Source: Acidobacteriota bacterium (GTDB lineage Bacteria > Acidobacteriota > Terriglobia > Terriglobales > SCQP01). From it: a DNA stretch of 34,540 bases. The notes under the pieces are model-generated. The model searched no databases. It worked only from the letters and a program-made list of their open reading frames with translations, and was not told the origin of the DNA. Where the stretch lies: NCBI GenBank assembly GCA_027314025.1, contig DAHVCP010000007.1, positions 1 to 34,540 of the forward strand, read 5' to 3'. The position numbers were made by a program, and so were the translations under genes. Of this stretch, positions 1-8,279 are shown piece by piece (position 1 is the first letter of the stretch; each line of letters begins with the position of its first letter).

Positions 1-312
1 CCAGTCCGAATAATCAAAATCGGTCGTGTTGTTGACGTAGGTGGCGATGTGCCTCCCGCCGGCAAAAATCTCCCCGCGCAGCCAGTTGCCGTTTTGGTCC
101 AGCACCGTCACCGCCTGGCCGGCGGGGTTGTAGAGGTAGTATTTGGCGACACCGCCGACGCTCTTCTCCACCCGCTGGCCGAAGGCGTTGTAGACGTACT
201 GGACGTTGCCGTTGTCGGCGGAGACGATGCGATGGTTCGCGTCGTAGGGCAGGTCAGCGCCAAGCCTAAGCGGGGCGGCGTCCGTCCCGCGCCAAACAAA
301 GCCGGACGCGGC
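1..312 (-). pseudogene. RHS/YD-repeat protein fragment (runs off left edge)
   Basis: Read on the minus strand, the frame is open from a TAG at 313-315 to the window edge. It encodes YD-repeat text typical of RHS proteins, including YDANHRIVSADNGN, VYNAFGQRVEKSV and YLYNPAGQAVTVLDQNGNW, ending FDYSDW. This is the stretch that normally lies just before the RHS-associated core domain. The homology stops near 252. Upstream, at about 245-312, there is GC-rich sequence resembling the dispersed repeat described elsewhere in this window, and no start codon belonging to an RHS gene follows. The fragment therefore lacks its N-terminal body. Whether the core and toxin tip lie further left cannot be seen. 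I read it as a severed RHS gene or cassette end. Confidence 0.75.
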
Positions 313-375
313 CTAGCTGCGCCGAGGTCCGCGCCCGCCGCTGGCTATTGGCTCCCTGATTTTGGAGCGCTCATC

Positions 376-3300
376 TCACTGCCGCTTCCCGCACGCCGGA
401 TCGTTCGGCGCCGTTGCCGTCGGCAGCGCCGCCAATCCCGCCTGTCCCAATTGTTGGTTCAGCGTGGGCAGCGACTGCCCTTCGATCCTGCGCAGCCCCG
501 CCAGCGCGGCGTCCAGCCGCTGGCAGTCGCCTTCCACCGCCGCCCGGTCGCTTTGCGTGGGCAGCAAATCGCCGAACTCCATGTCCTCCAAATGCCGTCC
601 CAATCCGCGATTGGCCAGTCCGGCGCCATTCTTTCCATTGGCCAGCTTCTCGGCCTGATGCTCCAGCCGCCGCAGTCCCGCCGCCAGTTGCGGCTGACCC
701 TTCGCCGCCGCCAGTCCCATCTGGGCGGCATGGCTCAGCCGGCTCAGTTGCTGGAAGGTGTGGTAGCTGGCGCCCATCGCCGCGGTAATCTGCCGCTCGA
801 ACCGCAGTTCCGCGCTCAACTGCCAGGGCAGGATGGAAATGCGCGGGTCGTTCTTCACGGTGAGCCGCCGCGTGAACGTCCGCCCATCCACCGTCAGCTT
901 CACCGTATACACCCCCGGAATCGCCGTCGGCCCCACGGGCTGGATCCGCGGCGTATGGCCCTCGATGGCGTGCCAGGTCAGCGTGTATTCGGTGTAATCC
1001 AGCAAATTGCCGAAGTAGCTGTAGGTCAGCGACAGCGGCGGCGGATAGCGCAGATCCCACGCGATGCGGTGCATGCCCGGCGAGGCCGGCAGCACCACCG
1101 GTTTGGCGAACCAATGCATCGGCACGTCCGGCGCCGAGGTGTCCGGCGGCGGCGGCGTATTGGAATATCGCCGCACCAAATGCCCCGCCGCGTCATAAAA
1201 GCCCAGGGTCACTGGTCCGCTCACGGCGTGCGGCAAATAGTAATCCACGATCGCACCCTGCGGCGGATTCTGCCCCGCCGGCACCTCCGGCGGCAGCGGC
1301 GTGTCCTGGTCGTTGTCCCAACGCACCCGCCACGCCGGCTCGGGCTTGTATAGATACGCGGGTCCCTGCGCCCCCGCCGCCATCGCCTCCGCCGCCTGCC
1401 GCAGCGGCGTCACGTCGTCCAGAATCCAGAACGCCCGCCCATAGGTCGAGATCACCAGATCATTGCCATGCACCGTCATGCCGCTGACCACGGTGTTCGG
1501 CAGGTTCAGTTGCAGCGATTGCCAGTCGTCGCCGCGGTCGAAGGAAACGTACGCGCCCATCTCCGTTCCCGCGTACAGCAGATCGGGATCCTTGGGATCC
1601 TCCCGCACCACGCGCACCCGCACGCCTTTCGGCAAGCCGCGCACGATCTCTTGCCACGTTTTGCCAAAGTCCGTGGTGCGGTAAATGTACGGCTGCGCGT
1701 GGCGGAAGGTCTCGACCGCCGCATAGGCCGTCCCGGCGTTCGCGTGCGAGGCGTCAATGATGTTGATGCTGGCGTGCGCCGGCAGACCCGGCGGCGTCAC
1801 GTTTTTCCACGTGGCGCCTTTGTCCCGCGTCAGCTGGATCAGCCCGTCGTTGGTTCCCGCCCAAATCACCCGCGCGCTGAGCGGCGACGGCGCCAGCGTT
1901 TGGATCGCCGGGCCGTAATAAGACCGCCGCGGCGCCTTCGTCTTGCCCGGCGGAATGGTCAGGTCCGGGCTGACGTGAAACCACGTCCGGGCCCCGTCGG
2001 TGGATTCCATTACGTACTGCGCCGCCATGTACATCACATGCGGATTGACCGGCGAAAACATCAGCGGCGGCGCGCCGGTGAAGCGGTCCTCGGGCGCGGG
2101 CGTGTAGAACACCGAAACCATCCCCGTCTTGCGGTCATACCGCCGCAGCACGTGGTACCACCCCTGTGTGAACACCCACCGCGGATTCAGCGGATCGGGC
2201 GCGATGTAGCCGTTCTCGAAGCCGCCCACCGGATACCAGTCGCTGTCCCGGATCTCGCCGTAATCGCTGCGGCTCAGCACGCAGGCGGTGCCGCTGTCCT
2301 GCTGCGCGCCATAGACCCGGAACGGAAAATGATTGTCGGTGAATACGTTGTAGAACTGCCCGTTCGGCAGGTTGAACCACGGCGTCCACGTCTTGCCCCC
2401 GTCCATGCTGATCGCCGGCCCCTGGTCCACGCCCAAAATCATCCGCCGCGGATTCGCCGGATCCACCCACAGGTCGCGCTCGTCATCCCCGCCCGGCGAT
2501 CCCTTGAACGCCGCCACCGTCTTGCCGCCGTCCACCGAGCGGTACATCGCCGTGCCCATCAGATAGACCACGTCCGGGTTCCCCGGGTCCACGTAGATCT
2601 TCCCGCCCGCGCTCAAGATGTGGTGCGTCGCCAAACGCCAGCTCTTCCCGCCGTTGTCGCTGCGGTACAGCCCCTGCGCGTCCCGGCCGAATCCCTGCGC
2701 CTCGGCGTACACGCGCTGCCCATGCGTCCCGTCCGCCACCGCCAGACGGAAGCTCCGCGCCTTCACCGGCAGCCCCTTCCCGCTCAGCGGCTTCCAGCTT
2801 TTGCCTTCATTCGTGCTCTTGTAGATCACCGCGCCCAGCGGCGGCAGCGCCTTGCGCTGCGCTTTGCTCAGCCCGAAGGTGCTGCGCGCGAACGCCGCGT
2901 AGATCACCTTCGGATCGCGAAAATCGTAGACCAGGCTGGCCACGCCCGTGTAAGCGTCCTTGTACAGCACGTGCCGCCACGTCCGGCCCCCGTTCGTCGT
3001 GCGGTAAACGCCGCGATGCGTGTTGGCCGGTCCGCCGAACTCGCGCGAACCCAAGGCCCCGACGATTACTATGTTCGGATTGCGCGGATCCACCAGCACG
3101 GCCGTGATGTACCGCGTATGCTCCAGCCCGATGTTCCGCCACGTCCGTCCGCCGTCGTTGCTCTTGTACATCCCCCGCCCCGGCGTGAAGGACCATCCCG
3201 TGGGATCGCCCGTGCCCACGTACACCGTCCGCGGCGAAGACTGCGCCACGGCAATGGCGCCGATCGAGGGCACGTGTTCGGCGTCGAAGATCGGCTTCCA

Positions 3301-3609
3301 CACCGTGTCCGCGTCCGTCGTCTTCCACACCCCGCCCTCCGGCGTACCGATGTAATACACCGCCGGCTGCCCAATCACGCCGGTCACCGCGTAGACGTTG
3401 CCCGACCGGTAGGGCCCGATCAGCCGCCAGCGCATCCCCGCGTAAAGATTCACTGGAATCGGCCCGGCGGCCGCCTCGGCGGCGGCGGCGGTGCTGTTGG
3501 GAGCGCCGGCGAACGCCGCCGGAGCGGCGGCAAGAATCATCAGCCCCCCCACAAGCAGAAATCCCAGCCGCAGCCCGGAGCGGGAAGCTTGGGAACGCGC
3601 GAGGCCCAT
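376..3609 (-). CDS. secreted VPS10/sortilin-like BNR beta-propeller protein
   Basis: This is a protein of about 1,077 residues built of BNR/Asp-box repeats (for example SNDGGRTW, TTNGGRTW, SDNGGKSW, SMDGGKTW, STDGARTW). They make up two beta-propellers over roughly the first 750 residues, followed by a C-terminal beta-rich and then helical region. The start at 3609 gives a clean signal peptide (basic n-region, hydrophobic LGFLLVGGLMILAAAPAAFA, cleavage after AFA), so the protein is probably exported. An in-frame ATG at 3705 would add 32 mostly basic residues with coding-like third positions, and the frame is open to 3918, so the start is uncertain. The family is annotated as glycosyl hydrolase or sortilin-like, but I see no catalytic residues to support an enzyme. 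It is a single gene flanked by inverted RHS fragments. Confidence 0.88.
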   Translation of the reverse strand: MGLARSQASRSGLRLGFLLVGGLMILAAAPAAFAGAPNSTAAAAEAAAGPIPVNLYAGMRWRLIGPYRSGNVYAVTGVIGQPAVYYIGTPEGGVWKTTDADTVWKPIFDAEHVPSIGAIAVAQSSPRTVYVGTGDPTGWSFTPGRGMYKSNDGGRTWRNIGLEHTRYITAVLVDPRNPNIVIVGALGSREFGGPANTHRGVYRTTNGGRTWRHVLYKDAYTGVASLVYDFRDPKVIYAAFARSTFGLSKAQRKALPPLGAVIYKSTNEGKSWKPLSGKGLPVKARSFRLAVADGTHGQRVYAEAQGFGRDAQGLYRSDNGGKSWRLATHHILSAGGKIYVDPGNPDVVYLMGTAMYRSVDGGKTVAAFKGSPGGDDERDLWVDPANPRRMILGVDQGPAISMDGGKTWTPWFNLPNGQFYNVFTDNHFPFRVYGAQQDSGTACVLSRSDYGEIRDSDWYPVGGFENGYIAPDPLNPRWVFTQGWYHVLRRYDRKTGMVSVFYTPAPEDRFTGAPPLMFSPVNPHVMYMAAQYVMESTDGARTWFHVSPDLTIPPGKTKAPRRSYYGPAIQTLAPSPLSARVIWAGTNDGLIQLTRDKGATWKNVTPPGLPAHASINIIDASHANAGTAYAAVETFRHAQPYIYRTTDFGKTWQEIVRGLPKGVRVRVVREDPKDPDLLYAGTEMGAYVSFDRGDDWQSLQLNLPNTVVSGMTVHGNDLVISTYGRAFWILDDVTPLRQAAEAMAAGAQGPAYLYKPEPAWRVRWDNDQDTPLPPEVPAGQNPPQGAIVDYYLPHAVSGPVTLGFYDAAGHLVRRYSNTPPPPDTSAPDVPMHWFAKPVVLPASPGMHRIAWDLRYPPPLSLTYSYFGNLLDYTEYTLTWHAIEGHTPRIQPVGPTAIPGVYTVKLTVDGRTFTRRLTVKNDPRISILPWQLSAELRFERQITAAMGASYHTFQQLSRLSHAAQMGLAAAKGQPQLAAGLRRLEHQAEKLANGKNGAGLANRGLGRHLEDMEFGDLLPTQSDRAAVEGDCQRLDAALAGLRRIEGQSLPTLNQQLGQAGLAALPTATAPNDPACGKRQ

Positions 3610-3904
3610 GCTGTGGCGGGACACGGTCCCGCGCGAGCCGATAGCCGGGCGCGAGCGCGCCAGCCACCGGCGCCGCCGGGCAGACGAAGTCAGCTTTTTT
3701 GTCATGGTCAATCCGAACACCAGCTTATCTACGACTTGAGCGGTCAGGCGCAACCGATCCGAACCGGAAGCCCTTATCGTATACCGGCCGATGCCGCCCG
3801 CACGTGAGCTTTCCGCGACTTGGCTTTCCATTGCACCGCACGCTACCGCATGCTTTCCGGCCCGTGCACAAAGGCGTTTTGGGCCGGCATGAACCGTCTC
3901 CGCC
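3610..3904. other. upstream region of the BNR gene
   Basis: About 300 bases hold the promoter side of the minus-strand BNR gene, or an N-terminal extension of it if translation starts at the ATG at 3705. No convincing -35/-10 pair or strong Shine-Dalgarno sequence was found. Nothing else was recognised. Confidence 0.4.
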
Positions 3905-3985
3905 GGCAACGGCAACATCCAGTACGTCTACAACGCTTTCGGCCAGCGGGTGGGCCAGCGGGTGGAAAAGAGCGTCGGCGGCGCG
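3905..3985 (+). pseudogene. second RHS fragment, inverted relative to the left one
   Basis: The plus strand encodes GNGNIQYVYNAFGQRV, then a repeat of GQRV, then EKSVGG. This matches the left-edge RHS fragment: about 60 bases at 3911-3982 and 151-210 (minus strand) differ at only four positions apart from a 12-base tandem duplication of the GQRV codons. It has no start codon, and the frame runs straight into the signal peptide of the next gene. It is debris rather than a gene. It points the opposite way to the left fragment, so the BNR gene sits between outward-facing inverted RHS copies. Confidence 0.7.
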
Positions 3986-4027
3986 GCGACGGTTGCCCCG
4001 CGCCACGTTTCGGTGTTAGATGGCGGC

Positions 4028-4937
4028 ATGCAGCGCCGCAAGTCGCACCGGCGGTTATTCCGACTCTTAGCAGGGATCCCAGCGCGCGCCTTACCCGAGA
4101 TCCTAGCTGGTTGCCTTCTGGCCGCCGCTTGCTGCCTCACCGCCCCGGCGCAGGTTCAGCCCCGGGCCTTTCCTGCTCCCGTCCCATGGAACTGGAACCC
4201 CGCCGGACCAAATGCGCTTCCCACGCTAGAGCCGTTTTCGAAGGCCGTGACGTCTGCGGAATTCGCCCGTGTCCGCGCCGCGCTCCAGGGCAGGCTCGGG
4301 CCGCGATTCAACGTGACGGCGTTGCGACTCGGCGTGCTGGGCCGGGCATTTCTCGCATCCGCCCTGCCCGCCAATACGCGGAATGCGCCCTACGTCTGCG
4401 GCGCCACCGGCAACTGCGACATGGCGTTACTGTTGGCCCGGCGGGACCGAACCATTCTCGCCTTCATGGGCGACGGCCTGGGTGTCGTTCGCCGCGCCGG
4501 CGGGCCGCCGCTGTTGGTCGTGTCTAGCAATTTCTGCGGCGGCTGCGAAGTCTATTCCTATTACCATGACCGCGCCGGCCTCCATCGTCCGCGACCAGCG
4601 CGGCCGCACTTGGTGGGTGGCGCAGGACCGCCTCTACGAAGCCGGACGCCGCCATTGCCGCATCATCTTGCGCGGCACAATGCCTCAGCCGTTCATTAAC
4701 GGCCGCCAGCTCGCCTCCGCCACCGCGCTCGCCGGCGGAGGCGAACTGCTAACGACCCGGATTACCTCGGCCGCCCTCATCGTTTCTCCCGCCGCAATTC
4801 GCCGGGCCGTCGCCGTCTACTCCCTGCCCGCCCAGCCAGTCAGCGCGCCCGCCTGCGCCAAATGCCCCACCGGTGCGGGAATTCGCCCGCTCCGCCTACA
4901 TGCCTTGCAGTTCTTCCAAAAGCCTCGGCTTCATTAG
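4028..4937 (+). pseudogene. secreted hypothetical protein with a probable frameshift
   Basis: From the ATG at 4028 a signal peptide is visible (MQRRKSHRRLFR, hydrophobic ILAGCLLAAACCLTAPAQ), followed by a domain with paired cysteines (VCGATGNCDM and FCGGCEVYSYYHD). The frame continues to 4699, but from about 4580 its third-position bias disappears. The +1 frame becomes strongly GC3-biased there and encodes SIVRDQRGRTWWVAQDRLYE and onward to a stop at 4937. A one-base indel near 4575-4600 (net +1 shift) would join the two. Either the gene is broken, the assembly has an indel, or the protein simply ends at 4699 in the first frame. The 3' end overlaps the convergent Crp/Fnr gene by about 40 bases. 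Function unknown. Confidence 0.55.
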
Positions 4938-5873
4938 GAGAAACCCATTTCCTCGGCGTTGCAAAATTCCCTGCCGCCGCAGGTCACCGAGAATGCGGCT
5001 GACCGTCTCGCGCGTCGTGCCGATGCTTTCGGCCAGTTCTTCTTGTGTACACGGGAAGGCAACAACGGTGCCCTGCGCGGCGGCGCGGCCATGCTCGGCG
5101 GCGCGCCGCAGCAGCAATGCGGCGAGACGTGAGACCACGTGCCGGCCCAACGCCAACATGCGCGCATGCTCCCACGAGGTTTGCAATTGCGCCGCCAGCG
5201 ATTCGCTCGCCATGCGATAGCAATCTGGATTGTCGGCTAGAAAGTCGAGAAGCTGCGTGCGCGGCAGAAAGCTGATTTGGCTGGGAACCAGGGTTTCCGC
5301 GCTGACCGGGTAGGGACTGCCGAGCAGCGAACTGCTGATGCCCAGCACTTCGCCTCCGCCCACGCGCCGCAAAATCACCGTGCCGCCTTGCGGCGAATGA
5401 GCGAAGGTCTTGATTTCCCCGCTACAGACGACGAATAGTCCGCGTGTCGCCTCGCCTTCCAGAAACAGCGACACTCCCCGCGGATAAAAGGCGATTTGGC
5501 GAATCTCCCGCAGTCGGGAAGCCGTTCGGCCCAGAAAGCAATGCTCCGCATGCGCGCAGCCGCCGCACAGCGCAACCGGGACTGGCGTGCCGGCCGGTGC
5601 CGGTAGGATGGCATGCCCGGCGGCGCCGTCCGGGGTCTTCTCAATCGCCTCCGAACTTGCGGTCGCAGCGGGCCGCGGTTGCCGGCCCTCCCATCTCCGT
5701 CGTGGCGCCTCAGGGCTTGCCGCGGCGCTCGGCTGCTCATCGGAATGGGGCCTACGGAAGCGCTCCAAAGCCACCAGCCGGGAGCGTGCAGCAAGCTCTG
5801 GCGGCTGCACCGCCGGGGTCATTGTCCCCGCCGCTCGGGCGGGCGGATGCACGTTCCTATCGGCAATTGCCAT
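4896..5873 (-). CDS. Crp/Fnr-family regulator with FNR-type cysteine cluster
   Basis: A 325-residue regulator. It has a low-complexity N-terminal tail (1-100), then CGGCAHAEHC at 103-112 (C-x2-C-x5-C, the spacing of the E. coli FNR iron-sulfur ligands), a cyclic-nucleotide-binding-like beta-roll (about 120-210), a dimerisation helix and a winged helix-turn-helix with recognition sequence TTRETVSR (286-293). FNR's fourth ligand position carries Ser here; Cys150 or Cys218 might substitute. R288/E289/S292/R293 mixes CRP-like and FNR-like contact residues, so either GTGA or TTGAT half-sites are possible. It is the last gene behind the qcrCAB genes on the same strand, about 170 bases after qcrB. 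The role is inferred to be redox or oxygen control of the electron-transfer genes. The N-terminal tail is long for the family, and the true start may lie downstream. Confidence 0.85.
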   Translation of the reverse strand: MAIADRNVHPPARAAGTMTPAVQPPELAARSRLVALERFRRPHSDEQPSAAASPEAPRRRWEGRQPRPAATASSEAIEKTPDGAAGHAILPAPAGTPVPVALCGGCAHAEHCFLGRTASRLREIRQIAFYPRGVSLFLEGEATRGLFVVCSGEIKTFAHSPQGGTVILRRVGGGEVLGISSSLLGSPYPVSAETLVPSQISFLPRTQLLDFLADNPDCYRMASESLAAQLQTSWEHARMLALGRHVVSRLAALLLRRAAEHGRAAAQGTVVAFPCTQEELAESIGTTRETVSRILGDLRRQGILQRRGNGFLLMKPRLLEELQGM

Positions 5874-6044
5874 CTTTCCCGCGCTGCGGTGGCTCCCGCC
5901 GGACCGGCAGTTCGGTCGAGTTTCCGGCGGACCGCAACGTCCTCCGCCCCCTGCTCTTGCAGGTAAGCGGCCAAACGACCGCCCTGGCGCCCGCGGTACA
6001 CGCCGACCACCGCTGAGAAAGATTCGCTAGCCGCCACCGGCTGC

Positions 6045-7400
6045 TTAATTGCCTTCACCCCCATCCGACGGGACAGGTCCCGCCGCCGCGGCCCGCGCGT
6101 GTTCCCGGCCCCGCCGCCTCTGGACGCGCCAGCAGAGCCAGTAAGCCACCGCCGCGGTGAGCACTGGAGCGGCGAAGAACACGATTTGGAAGAGCGTGCG
6201 GATGGCGATCACCGATCCATGCATGAGGACCGCTAGGACGTCGCCGCTGCCGGCAAGCAACAGCACCAGCAGCATCATGATGCCCGCCGACGCCAGGGCC
6301 GTCCGCTTGGGCTGCTCATAGGGCAGGCTCAGGATGTGATGTTCGTCGCGGTCGTGAGTGAACCATGGTTCGACGAACGGATAAAGATAAAGGCCGCCGA
6401 ACAGCAGCAATGGAAACAAAATGCCAGGGAAAAATACCTCCGGAACCAAATAGTGGCCGATGCGCAGGTTGAACGCGGGAAACAGGCGGAGCGCGCCTTC
6501 CGCCCAGCCGAGATACCAATCCGGTTGGGCTCCGGGCAGGGCGGCGGCGGGATCATAGGGACCGTAGATCCAAATCGGATTGGCCTGCACCAGCCCGCCC
6601 AGCGCCGCCAGCGCCGCGAAGACCAGACAGAACAATCCCAGGATCTTCATGCTGTACGTCGGCCACAGCCGCGAACCCACGATCCTGCGGTTCGACCGCC
6701 CCGGACCGGGGTAGTTGGTGTGCGTCTGCCGCCAAACGATCGCTAGGTGCACGCCCAACAGCAGCACGATCAACCCCGGCAAAACAAAAACGTGCAAGCC
6801 ATACATGCGCGGAATCATGACCGCGCTCGGCACCGGCCCGCCAAAAATGACGAACGCCAGCCGGGGCCCGACGATGGGAATGGACAAGACGATGGAATAC
6901 GCGATGCGCAGCCCGGTTCCCGAGAGCAGATCATCGGGCAGCGAGTAGCCGACGAATCCCGCGGCCATCGCCAAGACCAGCAGGGTGACGCCGATGACCC
7001 AGTTGATCTCCCGCGGGCTGCGGTAGGCGGCGGTGAAGAACACGCGGAACAGATGGGCCAGCACGGCGCCGATGAACACCAGCGCCGCCCAGTGGTGAAT
7101 CTGGCGAATTAGCAGCCCCGCCGGAACGCTGAAGCTGAGGTTCAGCGTGGAGAAGTACGCCGCCGACATCTTCACCCCGTCCAGCGCCTTATAGGGGCCG
7201 TGGTAGGTCACCTCGGCGCTGCTGGAGTTGAAAAACATCGCCAGGTACACGCCCGTCATCACCAGCACGGCGAAGCTCGCCATGGCGATTTCGCCCAGCA
7301 TGAACGACCAGTGATCGGGAAAGATGTGATCGAGGCCGCGGCGGGCGAACCCGGCTATGCCCAACCGCCGATCCAACCAGCGTGCGGGACGATTGATCAC
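6045..7400 (-). CDS. qcrB: cytochrome b subunit of bcc complex (QcrB)
   Basis: A 451-residue integral membrane protein starting at a GTG at 7400 that overlaps the Rieske stop codon (GTGA), so the two are translationally coupled. Longer upstream ATG starts would run deep into the Rieske gene and are unlikely. Haem ligands are seen in two transmembrane helices: H102 or H103 with H116, and H203 with H218. The quinol-oxidation loop carries PDWY at about 293-296 (PEWY in most relatives). The single chain spans the fused N- and C-terminal cytochrome b halves. It oxidises quinol at the membrane and passes electrons to QcrA and QcrC. It is third in the qcrCAB unit. Confidence 0.93.
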   Translation of the reverse strand: MINRPARWLDRRLGIAGFARRGLDHIFPDHWSFMLGEIAMASFAVLVMTGVYLAMFFNSSSAEVTYHGPYKALDGVKMSAAYFSTLNLSFSVPAGLLIRQIHHWAALVFIGAVLAHLFRVFFTAAYRSPREINWVIGVTLLVLAMAAGFVGYSLPDDLLSGTGLRIAYSIVLSIPIVGPRLAFVIFGGPVPSAVMIPRMYGLHVFVLPGLIVLLLGVHLAIVWRQTHTNYPGPGRSNRRIVGSRLWPTYSMKILGLFCLVFAALAALGGLVQANPIWIYGPYDPAAALPGAQPDWYLGWAEGALRLFPAFNLRIGHYLVPEVFFPGILFPLLLFGGLYLYPFVEPWFTHDRDEHHILSLPYEQPKRTALASAGIMMLLVLLLAGSGDVLAVLMHGSVIAIRTLFQIVFFAAPVLTAAVAYWLCWRVQRRRGREHARAAAAGPVPSDGGEGN

Positions 7401-8278
7401 GACGGCAAGCTCCAGAACCCCGGGCCCGGAGGCTCGGTGAAATCTCCCGCCGCGCGCAGATGATTGTGCGCGTCCACATAGAGCGGGAGTTGCGGCAGCG
7501 CGCGCGCCGCCGGCCCGGAGGTCGGCTGGGCGCCGGTGAGGACGTTGAAGGTGGATTGATGGCATGGGCACAGCAGCAGGTGCCGGGTGGCCTCATACAA
7601 CGCCACCGGGCAGCCCGCATGCGTACAGAGCCGGGAGAACGCGACGTTGCCTTGTGGCGCCCATTGACGGCGCTCCGGGGGCAGGCGCAGCAGATCCGCC
7701 TGGACCCGGATCAGCACCGTCTGCCCCGGCACGAAGCCGACCCGGCCTTCTGGAAATACCGTGATCGTGCTGCCCGGCTCCAGCGTCTCGACGGACACCG
7801 GCCGCCCCTCCGGCGTCACCAAGCGGTCGCCGCGCCGCCAGACCGGAGCCTTGAGCACGGTTTCCGGCGACGCGCCAAACAGTGACCGCAGCAGCGAAAG
7901 TCCCCCCGCCCCCAGCACCACGAGCGTCCCGGTGGTGGCCCAGCCCAGGACTTGCCGTCGGCCAATCTGGTCTTGGCCCGCGACAAAATCCTGCACGAAC
8001 GCCTCACGCAGCTCCGGGCTGGAGGGCAGCACGGGCCGTTCGGCGGCGGCTTCTTCGTGGCGCATCAGAAAGTGCGTCCAGACCACCAGCCCGACCCCCA
8101 TGCCTGCCAACGCCACCGCGGCCGATGCCCCCATCAGCCCGTTGTCGTGGTTTGTCCAGTAGACATACAAAAAGCCGACCGCCCCGGCGATCGAGACCGC
8201 GAAGGCCAGCATCGTCAGGACCATCCCCAGGTTCTGCCTGCGTTCTTCCTGGTCAGCCAATGGTTTCTCGTCGGCCAT
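7397..8278 (-). CDS. qcrA: Rieske iron-sulfur protein, three-TM type (QcrA)
   Basis: A 293-residue protein starting at ATG 8278, immediately after the qcrC stop (TGA-G-ATG) with GGAAAGG upstream. An ATG at 8302 would overlap qcrC and is less likely. Three hydrophobic helices are seen at about 18-40, 48-70 and 111-131, the last preceded by IGRRQ. The C-terminal Rieske domain binds a 2Fe-2S cluster through CTHAGC (218-223) and CPCHQS (237-242). Three transmembrane segments, rather than one, are characteristic of the actinobacterial cytochrome bcc complex. It transfers electrons from quinol at the cytochrome b subunit to cytochrome c. Confidence 0.93.
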   Translation of the reverse strand: MADEKPLADQEERRQNLGMVLTMLAFAVSIAGAVGFLYVYWTNHDNGLMGASAAVALAGMGVGLVVWTHFLMRHEEAAAERPVLPSSPELREAFVQDFVAGQDQIGRRQVLGWATTGTLVVLGAGGLSLLRSLFGASPETVLKAPVWRRGDRLVTPEGRPVSVETLEPGSTITVFPEGRVGFVPGQTVLIRVQADLLRLPPERRQWAPQGNVAFSRLCTHAGCPVALYEATRHLLLCPCHQSTFNVLTGAQPTSGPAARALPQLPLYVDAHNHLRAAGDFTEPPGPGFWSLPS

Positions 8279-8279
8279 C

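Noticed and set aside
49-1353. 434-codon plus-strand ORF opposite the BNR gene
   Set aside because: It lies antisense to a strongly supported gene; its Arg/Pro/Gln-rich translation is the usual shadow of a GC-rich coding strand.
1468-3807. 779-codon plus-strand ORF opposite the BNR gene
   Set aside because: Same reason: long antisense open frames are expected at this GC content, and the opposite frame has clear BNR repeats.
5819-6064. Minus-strand 81-codon ORF between qcrB and the Crp/Fnr gene
   Set aside because: It overlaps the qcrB end by 20 bases and the regulator start by 55, has no clear ribosome site and no recognisable domain. It could be a small gene, but the evidence is too weak.
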